From the NCBI GenBank assembly GCA_025093555.1, contig JAIWNF010000017.1, forward strand, positions 620,001 through 684,000: a stretch of 64,000 nt of DNA, written 5' to 3'. Of this stretch, positions 26,365 through 38,285 are shown piece by piece. Position 1 is the first letter of the stretch, and each line of letters opens with the position of its first letter. This DNA is from Circinella umbellata (taxonomy: Eukaryota > Mucoromycota > Mucoromycetes > Mucorales > Lichtheimiaceae). The notes beneath the pieces are model-generated. The model was not told the DNA's origin. It worked only from the letters and a program-made list of their open reading frames with translations, and made no database searches. Both the position numbers and the translations under genes were made by a program.

Positions 26365-26802
26365 AGGGAATTGCTACGGACACCCTACAAATAAAAAGTT
26401 GTTAAGTAAGTTCTTAGACCATATGAACTATAGGACCCGCGTTATCAACACCAATACCGCTTATTTGACCACTCATATATCATTAAAGTATACATTATTC
26501 CTTGTCTGTCTTGTCTCCATGTAGACTACAGCTCTCACTTGTGTACATAACAATATCTAGTGAGAGAAGATAAAAATAATTATTGAACGATATTTATAAA
26601 TAGCTGAACTGCTAATATAAGTTTTAGAAACATTTTTCAGTTATATAACGATAATAACTGTATATATAGTGTATAAATGGCTGGATACGACGCAATTATA
26701 TCAGATTGTTATGTATCTTTTAAAAAATATAAAAGTGGGATGTCCGTAAGAATTGAAATTACCTAATAAAGCATGCTTTTGGGGTGTCCGTAGCAAATCC
26801 CT
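26365..26802. mobile_element. 438-bp MITE with 20+ bp terminal inverted repeats
   Basis: Left end AGGGAATTGCTACGGACACC and right end on the minus strand AGGGATTTGCTACGGACACC differ at one base. The interior has no ORF. The target duplication could not be settled. The ends differ from the CAGT group, so this is a separate family. Confidence 0.8.
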
Positions 26803-27512
26803 CAATTTTAACACACACAGCTATGATATGCTATGCTAGAAAACAGGTTATGACTAGTACGTATGAACATTTGCGCTGGAAAAATAAGATGCTCATTTGT
26901 GCCTAAAAAAAGATGTATCTATTGTTAATGTACTAGTTCTTTTTTTTAGCAATAATTATAATACCTATATCTCTCTTACAGCATAAGGTTATGGTAATTA
27001 TATTTTTTCTAGCAAAAATTTAGATCTACATATGCCTTTTTTCCATATAACTTTTTTATCATAACATAGCCGTGTAAATGTTAATCGGCGAAGAACAATT
27101 CTGGGAGGTATACCACGCTGAACCTTTTTTTCGGTGCAAATGATCGATTTTCCATAGCATGAAGTAATTTCCTTCATGATACAATAATATACAGAAAGTA
27201 ATTTCAAACAATCATCCCTAGCTCACCAGAAAACATACATATCAACAGAGAATTTAGAACGGTACATAGACATGATATATGAGCGTATTAGCTACTACTG
27301 TACAAGTAAGATAATAAGGCGAGATGGAGAAGACAGAGACCCATAACTAAATATTAGCAAGAAATATAGTGAGCGGTTACTATACATATCAGTTAGGTTC
27401 ATTATTATGAGATGAAGTGCATAAAAAATTGAGCACATTATCTATTGTTATGTACTATATATATATATATATATATGTAGTCATATACATATAAAAACTA
27501 TATTACTCCTGA
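26803..27512. other. Gene-free stretch before copy B main body
   Basis: Short ORFs only. It contains an (AT)n palindrome near 27455-27480. Confidence 0.4.
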
Positions 27513-27606
27513 ACTGGATTCGAAAACTGCATTAACGATCCCACCAATGGAAATGGAATTACTACGGACATATCACAAATAAGAGGTTTATAAAAAGATA
27601 TTTTTA

Positions 27607-30173
27607 TTAGTCAGAAGCACCTTCTGAGAAATCTTCATCTAATCGAATGGATACTCGTCTTTTTCTTGATAACGGACTGAACAATACATTTGGAGATTCT
27701 TCTTCATAATCCAACTGGTTATATATATTTTCATTACAGTCTTCTTGACGTCTATTAACTACATTCTCTTCATCAGAACATTCTACTTTCAAGGGGTCTT
27801 TCACAACCATATCATTAAAAAAACTTGAATTATCACTAGATGCGATCGCGGACGATAAAATGATTATTAATCTTTGATGGTGGTGTTTCCATTTGTAGAG
27901 CAAGTCAAGAGTGTCGTAAATGTTGGCGATATCATTTAATGTATTCGGAATAATTAATGCACCAACACCTCTAGCAATATATACGTCCTGATAGCTTGAA
28001 ATAGTATACATGTAACCAGTATTTCCTATTGAAATATGAGACAATGAAAATTATTAGGTGATGAATATATAATGAAAAACATATAATCATGCCAAACATA
28101 TGAGTTATTGATACAGTACCTTTCCAGTCCATACCTAACGAGAATATGTGTTTTTGCTGGTCAAGGGGGATGTCATATTTCATTAGACTTGATAAAATGG
28201 CTTTGTTCATACGTATATTTTTTGATTGTTGTCGAACCACAGTGCTTGCTGCTACATTATGTTTTTTCCATTCGTTTGTTGAAAGTTGAATATCTTGTCC
28301 AGCAATAATAAGATCAATTTTTCTTCCAAGTGGCTTAATATTATTGTTATTACCACCAAATCGTTTATTTAACTTGACAATGTCAGTCGAAGCTTCGCAT
28401 ACTTGTTCATCACTATCGATAGCAATAGATAAAAAAAAAGTAAGATATCCAGAGATAGACTTCACATATTAACTTAAAAAAGCCAGTTTATTATACTCAC
28501 TCATTAAAATCAAGGTTAGTATCTCGAGTTACAATGTCCAATATTTGCGCAAATCGTCGATAAAAATAAGTTTCGCTATGGTCATTTTTATTTTGTTTCT
28601 TCTGTGGATGTTGTGGAAAATTATTGATAATAGTTGTCATAATATCTAGTAGTTCCAATAATTCAATGTTTACTTTTTCTTTTGATGTAAGTGCTTGAAG
28701 TTTTGCTTCAAGTGTTGCAATATCCAACAGATCCTTTACTAAAACAGAATTTTCATCACGACCATCCTTGAAAAATTTAATGATATATAAATAACAAGAA
28801 AGGCTTGGTAATTATATCCATGATAATATAAAGAATAAAGCACAAAAGGGATAACCCAGAACACTTACTTTTATAATTTGTTCAAATACTTCTTTACAGC
28901 TTGAAGGTAGTCCTGTTGGTAAGTTAATAGTGGAGCTACATATTGACAACCATCTTTCTTCATCGTTAATATATTTTCGCATCATTTTACATATGTCTGG
29001 GTTTAACAAATCGATAATGTGCGAAGCACAAGATCTAAAAAAAATTAAAACAAGTTAAAAGCAACGGTTATTAGTGCGATTATCAAAAATGAACTTATAT
29101 AAAACTAAAAGAATTCATACTTCAAAGCGATCGTTTTATTTAGTTCAGTAAGGTCAGTAGATAATAAATCAACAGTAATTTTATCGAGAATGCCTCCGAC
29201 AGACATTGGAAAATAATTGGCTGCACACATCTTGATCTTGTACGCTTCAGGTAACGATAAATTACCTTTTTTTAACTATTTAAGATGGTCAATTATTATC
29301 CTTATATTATTATTATTACTATATATTGCAAATTTATACTCACAGCTAAAACACTGGCTTGGAAGACGCGTTCTCGAAAGGCACTCGGGGAAATAGTGGA
29401 TGATGATGATGAAGATGGGGTTGCTATAAAGAAACCAGATCCATGTTGACATAAATGGATCAGTAAACTGCTAGCATATCTATATGTGTACACCCATATT
29501 TCTATTTCATTAACAATAATACCTTGTGATCTAAATAAAGTCTCAATATGTTCAGTACTGCTCGTCCCAGTGTTTTCACGAAGCACATTATCATTGAAAG
29601 CTAGACTGGTCGAGGCTAGGATATTTTGGCTTGGGTTATTCGGTATCTAGCAATATTTTGGAGAAGAGTTAAAAAAAGCCGGAACGTGAGTTTCAGCTAA
29701 AACATATGGAGGCGTCTATACTCCCGAAATACATCTTTTTTTGCTCATGGCGAGGGTTAATGACAGAGCAAATAAAAAAGGCGTACTTTCAAAGTCAGAG
29801 TATGGAACCCCTAAAAAAAAGTAATGATCCTTTTAAACTACTTTACATTATTATTATTAGGCGCAGTAATGTTGAAAGTGTTATAAGAAAATCTTGCATC
29901 ATATACAGTTCCTCCCATTGTTGCTGTAGTCGTATTTGTCATTTGCTGTCCACTGTTTTTCTTTGCCTTCTTATATTTCTTCGTTTGAATTAATAAAGTC
30001 CGCGCTGCTTCAACCACATTAAGATCTTGAGATTTCGTTACTATAGCTTCTAAATCCTTTACTATCAATCCAATTATTTCACGTTTGGTTCTTCGAGTAT
30101 TGTTAGCTGAATACGCTTGATATGCATCTCTTCGAGTCCACTGATCGGCTGGTGTGTCTTGAAAATATTTCAT
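27607..30173 (-). CDS. Intact 642-aa protein of unknown family, D...ExK nuclease-like motif
   Basis: Seven exons on the minus strand keep one frame: 29847-30173, 29344-29646, 29121-29275, 28869-29034, 28501-28766, 28120-28412, 27607-28025. They sum to 1929 nt. The start MKYFQDTPADQWTRRDAYQA is a DNA-binding-like basic helix region. Ser/Asn-rich linkers follow, then a conserved middle (YFPMSVGGILDKITVDLLS). From residue 435 the sequence reads GRKIDLII, DIQLS, NEWKK. D439, E453 and K455 fit the D...ExK core of PD-(D/E)xK nucleases, with QQSKNIRMNKAILSSL after it as a possible helix. Next come a GYMYTISSYQDVYIARGVG block and an Arg/acidic tail. I recall related proteins as repeats in Mucorales but know no function. 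The fold assignment is inference. The downstream gene in the same orientation may be its partner. Confidence 0.8.
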
Positions 30174-31105
30174 GTTTTTTTGTATAAAAGAGAAAGTTGT
30201 TCAGGTTGACTGCGGAAGGTGGGGTTAAAAGTCAGATCAATGCGATACTTTTGATCACGCGACCCGCAGTCCAACAGTTAAGAGTAGCGTGACACGCCAA
30301 TGAAAGTCATTTACTATACTTATTCGCAAAGGCGTCATAATAAATAGCTCTTTGATTGTATGCTTAAAATGTAAAACATGGCATTGATATATTTTAACGG
30401 CTCTATTTATTCTGTTTCTTTGACCGGATATAAGAAACAAATATTCGCAAGCGAAGTTGCTGCATAATTTTTCTGCCATAAACTATATGCTCTAAGCTCT
30501 TATTAAATTCAAAGTTGTATGCACATTCCAACCGTTTCGATGCTTTTTATTTATCTTCTGGATCAATATAAATAAGAAATAAGATAATTAATATCTTAAT
30601 TTTTCTCCAGAATAAAGCTGACAAGCAAGCTTACCTCGAAAGATACAAGAATATGATTGGCACCTTTTAGAAAAGATGCGTGAACAATATAAAGATGGAC
30701 ATTTGCTATTATTCTTGACAACAATTTGTATTTAATTTTTTCTATGGTAATTATGTTGTATCATAAATAACAACAAGATAATGGATTACCGCCGTGCTTA
30801 TATATTACATTCAGCTTTCGAAGCTCTACCTTGATTAGTAAGAAAGGGTATAGCAATAGAATATCGAGAGCAGTGCTATATAAATTATTCTTTATAGATA
30901 TTATATAATACTATAAATCCCATCACGTATGATAACACTTCCAACCCAAAGAAGAAATTATGAGAAGAATAAAAACAGTACTGTTGCAAATGTTAATATA
31001 GCAACAACAAAAGAGACAACCGCGCTGGGAAGAAAAGAAGTTGACGTTTGATAAACTAGGTATAATCTTATGTACACATGTCTTAATACATTGGTTTTAG
31101 AAATA

Positions 31106-33562
31106 CATCAGCAAAAGGAAAAATTGCATGTAGGCATATATAGTTTTCGCGTACCTGTTACAGATATTAGTGGCTAAAATGGCAGAAATAGGCAATATAG
31201 AGTGATATACAAACTATTTGTTCCTATAGTTACCTATAGTACAGGGCAGCAATCTATATATAGCTAAATAGGCATATACTATCAGTTATATAAACTATAT
31301 TAAGTAATATAGTTGGAACCGAAATATATATTACTTTATAGCCAAAAGATACTATGATATAGCGCTGTGTAAGCACATGTAATATATGTATCAGTTTGAA
31401 TATAACGAACAATGATCAAACACATAACTTTTGAGTGAGATACTTTTTACTATAACAAAATACGTCAAATTTTGGGTTATTTTTCAAAAATCCAGCGCCC
31501 CTTATTATCATTCTCTCCCTCTTCCAAGTTATTACTGTTTTGTTTATCAATGTATTACTGTCTCCCACGCGAAGTACTTTCAGTAAAATAGTGTCATGAA
31601 CGGAAAGGTGCACGGGCTACAGCGATTGGACGGCGGGATTACTAAAATGGTATATGCTGCGTAATGAACGCGTTCTTTCTTTTTTTATTTTCATATTTTG
31701 AGAAAAGTGGAAAACATACAACCAAAGTGATTCAATAAACGATCACTTAATACTAGAATTAATTGATTTTTTAAAGCTCATGAAAAGAATACTTTTTTAA
31801 ATATAAAAATCTACAGCTGTGGATGCCCTGATTAGTGGCCGATCTCAGAAAGGTAATGGCGGTCAATCCGTTTATCTCTTAAAACTAAATGTAGCAGCTG
31901 CTATTTACTTGACGTCTTTTTGTTTAAAAATATTCAAATATTAAACAGCTGATGTATTTCATAAAATTAATAGTACCTCGCCGATCAGGACGTTTGAATT
32001 TTAGAAATGTTCAAACAAGTTAACAAATTCTAACGTTAGTGATGGTGCAGTACTTTCTAATATCCGGTGTCAAAATATTGTTACTGATGTACTTCAAATC
32101 ATCAGCACCTTTTCAGTGTCAAGAATCTTCAAGTAGATGAAGAGACAAAACAATAAGAAATATAGCATCTAGCTCTACATACAGCACTATTACAATACTC
32201 ATACTAATGACTATAATACTTATGAATCTTCTTTGTCTTCTTCTCAACATGACGCGCAAATGAGCGATAACGGATCGCCAGCACAGCAAAATTCTGATCA
32301 AGTTTACCGTCAACAACAAATACAACAACAAACTAAACTGTTACAGCATCAGGGAAAATATTCTTTTAAATAAACACTGTAGAATGTGTGGTATACTTTC
32401 GTCAAATGAAGTAGATGATGACTATGGGAGAGAAGTAGATTTATTATATAGTCCTTGTAACATCCATCTTATTACATTCATCTTGAACTAATATCTTTTT
32501 CTTGATACACATTACCATAGATTCGGTCGGGTTGAATATGAAATAGATGGGGGCTCCAGCATAGTTACATTGCCCACTGTATCGCGTATGTTATGACATG
32601 TCAATATTCACAACCAAGAGCAAGAATGGAACGTATTCCTCACCCAGTATTCAAATCACTTGTTGCACATATCTACTCTTTGGTAATGTATTCAGGATTA
32701 TTCACTCAATACTGATATTAGCAATTTTTTTTAGCTTGTTACGGTTCATTTTATTGATGGGGTGTTTTTTTGTCAACAAGGCCAACAAATGAAAAAAAAA
32801 TACTTCCACATGGAAATAAATGGTAAAAAATTGCCAAGCAGCAATTTTACGCAGGATCCTGTAGTTTATTTTTTTATCACCATTATTAGATCTCTTTTTA
32901 TTGCGTTAAATTTGCTAAAAATATTTACAGCTATATTATCGTTTGTGGAAAGCTCGTGAACACGAAAAAGTTAAATCAGACAAAGAAAAAGCATATCGAG
33001 TTGGGTCGGTATGGGGTAGGAATATTACCACATTCTCGATGCCGAAAGCTATTATGGAAAAGATGCGGTACATACGATTTATGTTTGACGAAGAATTACC
33101 TGATGATAACCAAAGCGGGCCTCATGGATTTAATCCTCATGAGTTCTTTTAGTTTATTATATTGAAGTATATTATATAAAACCATTTTACTTGACAAGCT
33201 ATAATAATTATGAAAAAAGTAATAAAATATTATTATTAGCAGTTTTATTATGAATAAGTGCTATTTACTATTAAGAATAAGAATGCAAATCACCTCTGTA
33301 GTAGTAAAATCGCAAATACCACTAATAGATTCTGTTATTCATATATAGGCTATAAATTCATATATAGGCTATTTAGGCTATATTGACTTCACGATCTAAA
33401 AAGGCTATAAAGCTAGCCTTACAACTAAATAACACCTATGTGGAGATATATAGAGAAGTTCTATGCAATATACTAGGGGGTTCGCCTATATGCCTATATT
33501 GTCCTATAAAGACCTAATTTTCTCTTTATATGAACAAAATAACTATTTTACTTTTGCCGATG
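31106..33562. mobile_element. 2.46-kb inverted-repeat insertion in copy B
   Basis: Copy A is uninterrupted here (near 18210), which defines the insertion. The ends match as inverted repeats: left CATCAGCAAAAGGAAAAAT, right (minus strand) CATCGGCAAAAGTAAAATAG. Both sides have TA at the border, but the empty site does not prove a TA duplication. Both subterminal arms (31120-31330 and 33345-33530) are crowded with ataggc/gcctat words. The class is unknown. It carries the gene at about 32180-33152 and no recognisable transposase. Confidence 0.7.
32180..33152 (+). CDS. Spliced gene of unknown function inside the inverted-repeat insertion
   Basis: A chain of coding-like exons on the plus strand can be read. 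One Q/N-rich exon (about 32183-32370) includes SSSQHDAQMSDNGSPAQQ. It may continue to a HCRMCGILSSNEVDDDYGRE piece (about 32375). Next are HRFGRVEYEIDGGSSIVTLP (about 32517) and QPRARMERIPHPVFKSLVAH (about 32605), then a long exon VHFIDGVFFCQQGQQMKKKY (about 32735-32860). The final exon at about 32931-33152 reads WKAREHEKVKSDKEKAYRVG and ends PHGFNPHEFF. Exon joins are uncertain. No domain is recognised. It could be a captured host gene or the element's own protein. Confidence 0.45.
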
Positions 33563-33729
33563 TACGTAACGAATATAATTTAAGTAATACTTGTCTCTGT
33601 TGTTATGTCATATGAGGGACTGGAATGTTGGTTATTATCTCGACACCCAAATTGAAATACAATATTTGAAAAGTTAAACAGAAAAGTATATATAATAAGC
33701 GAATACACTAAACTTTATTGGTATTATCA

Positions 33730-33912
33730 TTATTTCACGTACTTATTATTATTATTATTACGTATTGATAAAGTAAGTGTTGTTTTCTGATCTATCAACC
33801 TATTACTTATTGTCCCTTCATTCCATTTAACCAGATCGAGAGTTTCAGAGAAACTCCTGTGAAAAATATCAGCATATACTTTTTTTTGCACTTTATGGTA
33901 CGTACCGGACAT
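33730..33912 (-). CDS. 60-aa ORF, unknown, conserved in part in copy A
   Basis: MSGTYHKVQKKVYADIFHRS followed by LSIRNNNNNKYVK. The equivalent in copy A has a frameshift. It could be an exon of a longer gene. Weak evidence only. Confidence 0.25.
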   Translation of the reverse strand: MSGTYHKVQKKVYADIFHRSFSETLDLVKWNEGTISNRLIDQKTTLTLSIRNNNNNKYVK

Positions 33913-34660
33913 TTATAAAAAGTAATAAGATACTTGTAAACAGCCACGAACAGAAAAATTTCAATCAGGCTTCGTTGATGGATATTAGCGTCACAAACAG
34001 ATCATCAGCCTAGCATGTGTTACTGAAAAAAACCCACGAGAAGAATAAATTAGAACGCTGCATTACGTTCTGCCCTTTTTTTTTTGCATGAATTGGTGAA
34101 TTATTATATTTACCTCAGTTTTGTACTAAGCACGATTGAAAATGCTCCTATATGCTTGTTTTAACATTTCAAAGTCATTTTTCTTATTACGTAGTACGTA
34201 CTATTATAATTAATATCACCAAAGCTTTTGCGTATTCTTGTAAAACTTTACTGTTGGGAATGCGGAAAAAGCAATTTGTTTTTGTACATTTTGCTCTCAA
34301 GACATCGAGCAGATTGCTCGGTAGAACCAGCACCTTTCCTAAACTAACGATTGACTATAGCCCATATGTATATTAGTAGCTTGTACTTGTAACAATTACT
34401 TGTACATGTGGCCCTCACTGTTTTAGGTAGCATTTACGTGTACATGTTGCGATTATCCTAATTATCTTTGATAGATGGTTCTGTTGGCTCAAATGGAACA
34501 CGAAACTCATGTAGTAAATACTTTTTATTGTACAATGATTATAATACTATACTGATAGCAGTAATTAATAAGTTTAACAATATATATAAGAAAAAAAGAC
34601 AAAAAAGAAGCTGGGGGAAGGAAAAAGGGGTAACAATAGTATATAAAAAAATTAGTCTAG

Positions 34661-35287
34661 TTATACATTTATATATTTGAATATCTTATGAATGCTTTTT
34701 AGATATTTTCTTTTTGCTGGTGCACCTTCGAATCCCTGATGATCTAACGCTTTAGTTAACTCCTTTGGAATAAGAGCAAAGTCATTTTCAGTGTTTCTTA
34801 ATGGCTTATCGGGAGGAACCATAACAAAGTCTTCTTCGATATTTCTCAATGACTTGACGGGAGGAACCATAACAAAGTCTTCTTCAATGTTTTTCAATTG
34901 CTTGTTTAAAGGAACCATAACAAAATCACCATCGCTGTTGGATTTCTCTTCATGAGGAGCGATAGCAGGATTCATAGAGGTTACCGGATTATCTTTATTT
35001 ACATTGGTGGTACCGCTTGTGAATTCCGGTGACATGGTATTCGGATTACTCTTGAACAAATTAATGAAAGAAAAAGGCTCCGGAATGGCACTTTTTGGTT
35101 GCTTTTTGTGCTCCAATACTCGCTTACTATGGGGTGAAGCGGCCATTTTGTTTATATTTTTATATTCAACATACTTGTCACAAGCAGTAGTAGCAGTATG
35201 TCTGAATCCATTTATGGTTGGATAAACCTGGGCACAATAGTTATATCCTTTGGATATGTAGTAGATAAAAGCGTTAAGTAAGGACAT
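34661..35287 (-). CDS. Intact 208-aa protein with DFVMVPP-type repeats
   Basis: Single-exon ORF. Residues 1-40 (MSLLNAFIYYISKGYNYCAQ...) are mildly hydrophobic. A middle part PEPFSFINLFKSNPNT follows, then four repeats of about 17 residues with core DFVMVPPxKxLRNIEE, the last degenerate (NDFALIPKELTKAL). The C-terminus is basic (PAKRKYLKSIHKIFKYINV). It sits about 4.5 kb upstream, in the same orientation, of the 642-aa gene in the duplicated block. No family is recognised. The repeated acidic-hydrophobic motif could be a docking motif, but that is speculation. The copy A homologue is broken and has fewer repeats. Confidence 0.6.
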   Translation of the reverse strand: MSLLNAFIYYISKGYNYCAQVYPTINGFRHTATTACDKYVEYKNINKMAASPHSKRVLEHKKQPKSAIPEPFSFINLFKSNPNTMSPEFTSGTTNVNKDNPVTSMNPAIAPHEEKSNSDGDFVMVPLNKQLKNIEEDFVMVPPVKSLRNIEEDFVMVPPDKPLRNTENDFALIPKELTKALDHQGFEGAPAKRKYLKSIHKIFKYINV

Positions 35288-35787
35288 TTTGAAAAAAAAA
35301 GTAGGAAAAAAAAGTATAAAAAAAGTATGAAAAAAAGTATAAAGAAAAAAGGGAGGCTGGAGTTACTAAGTGAATATAAATACAAAAAAAAAATTATGTA
35401 TTAAAATGCTAGAGGAGACGAAAAGAAAGGTCTCGTACATATATCCTCTCATCAATGACATAATTCTAATTTGTCAAAAAGGTATACATAGAAGCACAAT
35501 TTACCCGATTTTTATTTCACAAAGTTATAAAGAGCATATTCTTCAAATTTGTTCATACATTCGTCACAAATTTGTAAGAAAAAAAACCGCAAAATATAAC
35601 ACTAGAATATAAACTTTAATATTAAAGGGCAGTCGATAGTAATAGAAAAAAGCTTTAGTCGCTACAGTATCAAGAAAGAGTTATTTATCAAAAGCTTCAT
35701 AAGCGAGACTAATTTGAAAGTTGATAAATACTTATATATTTTTTTGTTCCTGTTACGGGACTCAGTGATCTCTTACTAAGACTTACG

Positions 35788-36003
35788 TCAAAGGTTTTGA
35801 AAGCATGAATCACGAATCATATGTACAAGTGATAAAGAAAAGTTTAGAAGCTCTCGCTTTCTGATGGACTTTGTGCTGCGGCATGTACCTGTTCTGAACT
35901 TACATTTATCAAACTCATTTTTTTCTAACATATGTTGGTATTCAGCAACTGATAAGTTATCCTTTCTATCTGGATTCCATTGATTATAATGACGTGTTTT
36001 TCG
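35788..36003 (-). CDS. Short protein-like ORF fragment, unknown
   Basis: The minus strand reads RKTRHYNQWNPDRKDNLSVA, EYQHMLEKNEFDKCKFRTG and on to SFQNL-like sequence. The composition is that of a real protein, but its apparent start lies in the neighbouring MITE. The copy A equivalent is interrupted. Probably an exon fragment of a decayed gene. Confidence 0.25.
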   Translation of the reverse strand, partial: RKTRHYNQWNPDRKDNLSVAEYQHMLEKNEFDKCKFRTGTCRSTKSIRKRELLNFSLSLVHMIRDSCFQNL

Positions 36004-36010
36004 TTTGCTA

Positions 36011-36338
36011 CAGTAGACCCCCGCTTTTTGCACTTTTTCCGATAGTTTGCAAACCCGGTATTCCTCAGCTTTTTTTTAAGGAAGTGTCACAAAACACTCA
36101 GTAAACCCTGCAAATCGCAAATTACAAACGGTATCTTATCAATTTACAATAACCAAGGGAAATTATAGTGTATTCAAGACATCGATATAAAAAAGTAAAA
36201 GTCCATATAGTATATAGACCGGGATTGTCACCTTTAAAAATACAAACTGTGAAATATCCACTCCCGCTCATTCGAAAACCTTGAGTTCCGCAACTTTTTT
36301 AAAGGAAGTATCACCTTGCAAAAACCAGGGGTCTACTG
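36011..36338. mobile_element. 328-bp MITE-like element, mariner/pogo-like (copy B)
   Basis: Same element, same length and same site as 20878-21205. The ends CAGTAGACCCCCGCTTTTTG and the inverted match are flanked by TA. Being shared, it was present before the duplication. Confidence 0.85.
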
Positions 36339-37165
36339 TACTATAGTATAGATTACGTCAAGTGCATATAATAATACTACTGCTTGTCATGATATATCTT
36401 ATACAAATAAGAATATTGTAAAAAAAGAAATACTTCACTGGTTAAAAAAATTGAAAACAAAGTTGAGTACGATATGCGTCACGTTATAGGTTGAATTCAG
36501 AGCCAGAAAGACGAAAGAAAAACTGCATGATTGAAAACTACGTCTAGTCGATCATAACATGATAAATATATAGACTAATAACTTACTATTTATAAGATAA
36601 TATAATAAGGACTTGTTATTACATAATAACAATCATTGTGGTAACTTTATCATTATATTAGAGGAAAGGAAACAAGAATGGTATAGATAGAACACACTTC
36701 TTGGGAACAAAAGAGAGAGAGAGAAAAGAACTATACAAGCGATATTTCTACTTTCTGTTAATGATACAACCAACACCACCACTCCTTATCATTATATACA
36801 TCTATATATTTTTGAAAATGGGTAAAGGACACGAGTAAACGAAGAAAGCATCAGTCTATTATCACTGTTAATCTAATAGTATAATTATAAAAGAGCGAAT
36901 TTAGTTTTTTCTAAGCAAAACACGTGAATCATGTATTATAGAACTATCTGGTTTTTTTGGCTTATACTACTAGTTAATAACCGTAATTACAGAAGGCGGC
37001 AATGAACAATGCCTTCTTGCTGTGGTGTTCAACATTACTATCACTTATTATCCTTGGTGGTTTAATTTTTGTAACCATAACAATAACAAAAGATGACGAA
37101 GTTATTTTTTGGAAACATTTAACAAGAACACTATGGGACATCAGCATTATCATTATCGAGAGGTG

Positions 37166-38285
37166 ATATGAATGATGCAACAATGAAATTTAGGTTACTT
37201 GGAAATTATGAGCAACACAAAAAAGAACATTTGAAAATCGAGCAACAAAAAGAATCAGAATAGTTTAAAGGGGATGGAGACTGAAAGAAGATAATTTGGA
37301 AGATGGATGTCAGTGATAATTAGACCAACTATATAAAGAATACATATTTTAATAAAAAAAAGTGAAGCGACTGAAGACTTCTTACGGGGATTAAGTTGAT
37401 CAACTACGAAATAGATTACAGTTTATCATTCTGAAGTTTATGGAAGAGCGGGAAGAACTGAAACTTATGGAATTCGGAAAAGGAACATTTGATGATATAC
37501 GCACAGTAAGAATAAATAGATGCTTTGAAAGAGAATGAACAGTTGGACGAAAAATATTTAACATATGGCGGATTCAAACGAAAGCGACGATGGCGAGGAC
37601 GACTCGAATATAATATCGAACAAACATAAAAAACCCCCCATTGTCATAATCCATTTAAAAAGATTATGATTTATCTTCCGTTTCTTCTCCTTTCCTTATT
37701 ATAATAACAAAATCAATCATAAATATATAATATTTTCTCTTTATACAAATCAAACCAAAAAGAAGAGCATACGTATAGTAAGTTATTATATATATATTCA
37801 TGTTTATTTTGCAATTCTACCACTCCTCTCATTGAACAATCTATAAATGGATATTAAGTATGTTCTGTATTATTCCGCAGCGGTATTAATAAAATATTTG
37901 ACCCAGAAGACACGCGAAGTTAATTATCCGCTGTCAAAAAAAAATAATGACAAAAAAACAGGTTTATGTTCTATTGCCTAACTAATAGCTCTGTATTTTA
38001 TTATCATTATAATTACGTAGTGGATCGTGTCTAATACATAAATACAAACAAGTTTTCTACATCAAACTATATATTTATAGTACGTTATTATATGCCAAAG
38101 TTTAAGGCTTTTCAATCCTTAAGAAGAAAGTATTACTATTAGTGGAAGGTAACACGATAAAAATATCATCATCAGCGGAGGTTTCTACTTTTCCCGCAGA
38201 ACCCGCTTTATTTTTATTTATTTTTACGTGTACACTTCCTTTCTTTTTCTTATACATTCCAACCTCCTTTTTAACTTTTTTAATA
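37166..38285. other. Right border of the island
   Basis: Contains a decayed coding remnant (KFRLLGNYEQHKKEHLKIE near 37190, stops after it) and a 34-codon ORF at 37566 (MADSNESDDGEDDS...). The T-rich leader of the aminopeptidase gene follows. Confidence 0.35.

Larger units (their letters stand above)
23265..37165. repeat. Segmental duplication, copy B (interrupted)
   Basis: Direct repeat of 14230-22035. Two large insertions relative to A are 23820-27512 (carrying tandem repeats and a MITE) and 31106-33562 (inverted-repeat element with a gene). A degenerate inverted-repeat insertion is also seen near 23393-23652. Both module genes are intact here. Confidence 0.8.

Noticed and set aside
38142..38285. 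In-frame N-terminal extension of the aminopeptidase with a hydrophobic signal-like segment
   Set aside because: The hydrophobic residues come from a pyrimidine-rich leader. M17 members are cytosolic and the conserved region starts near MELPKL.
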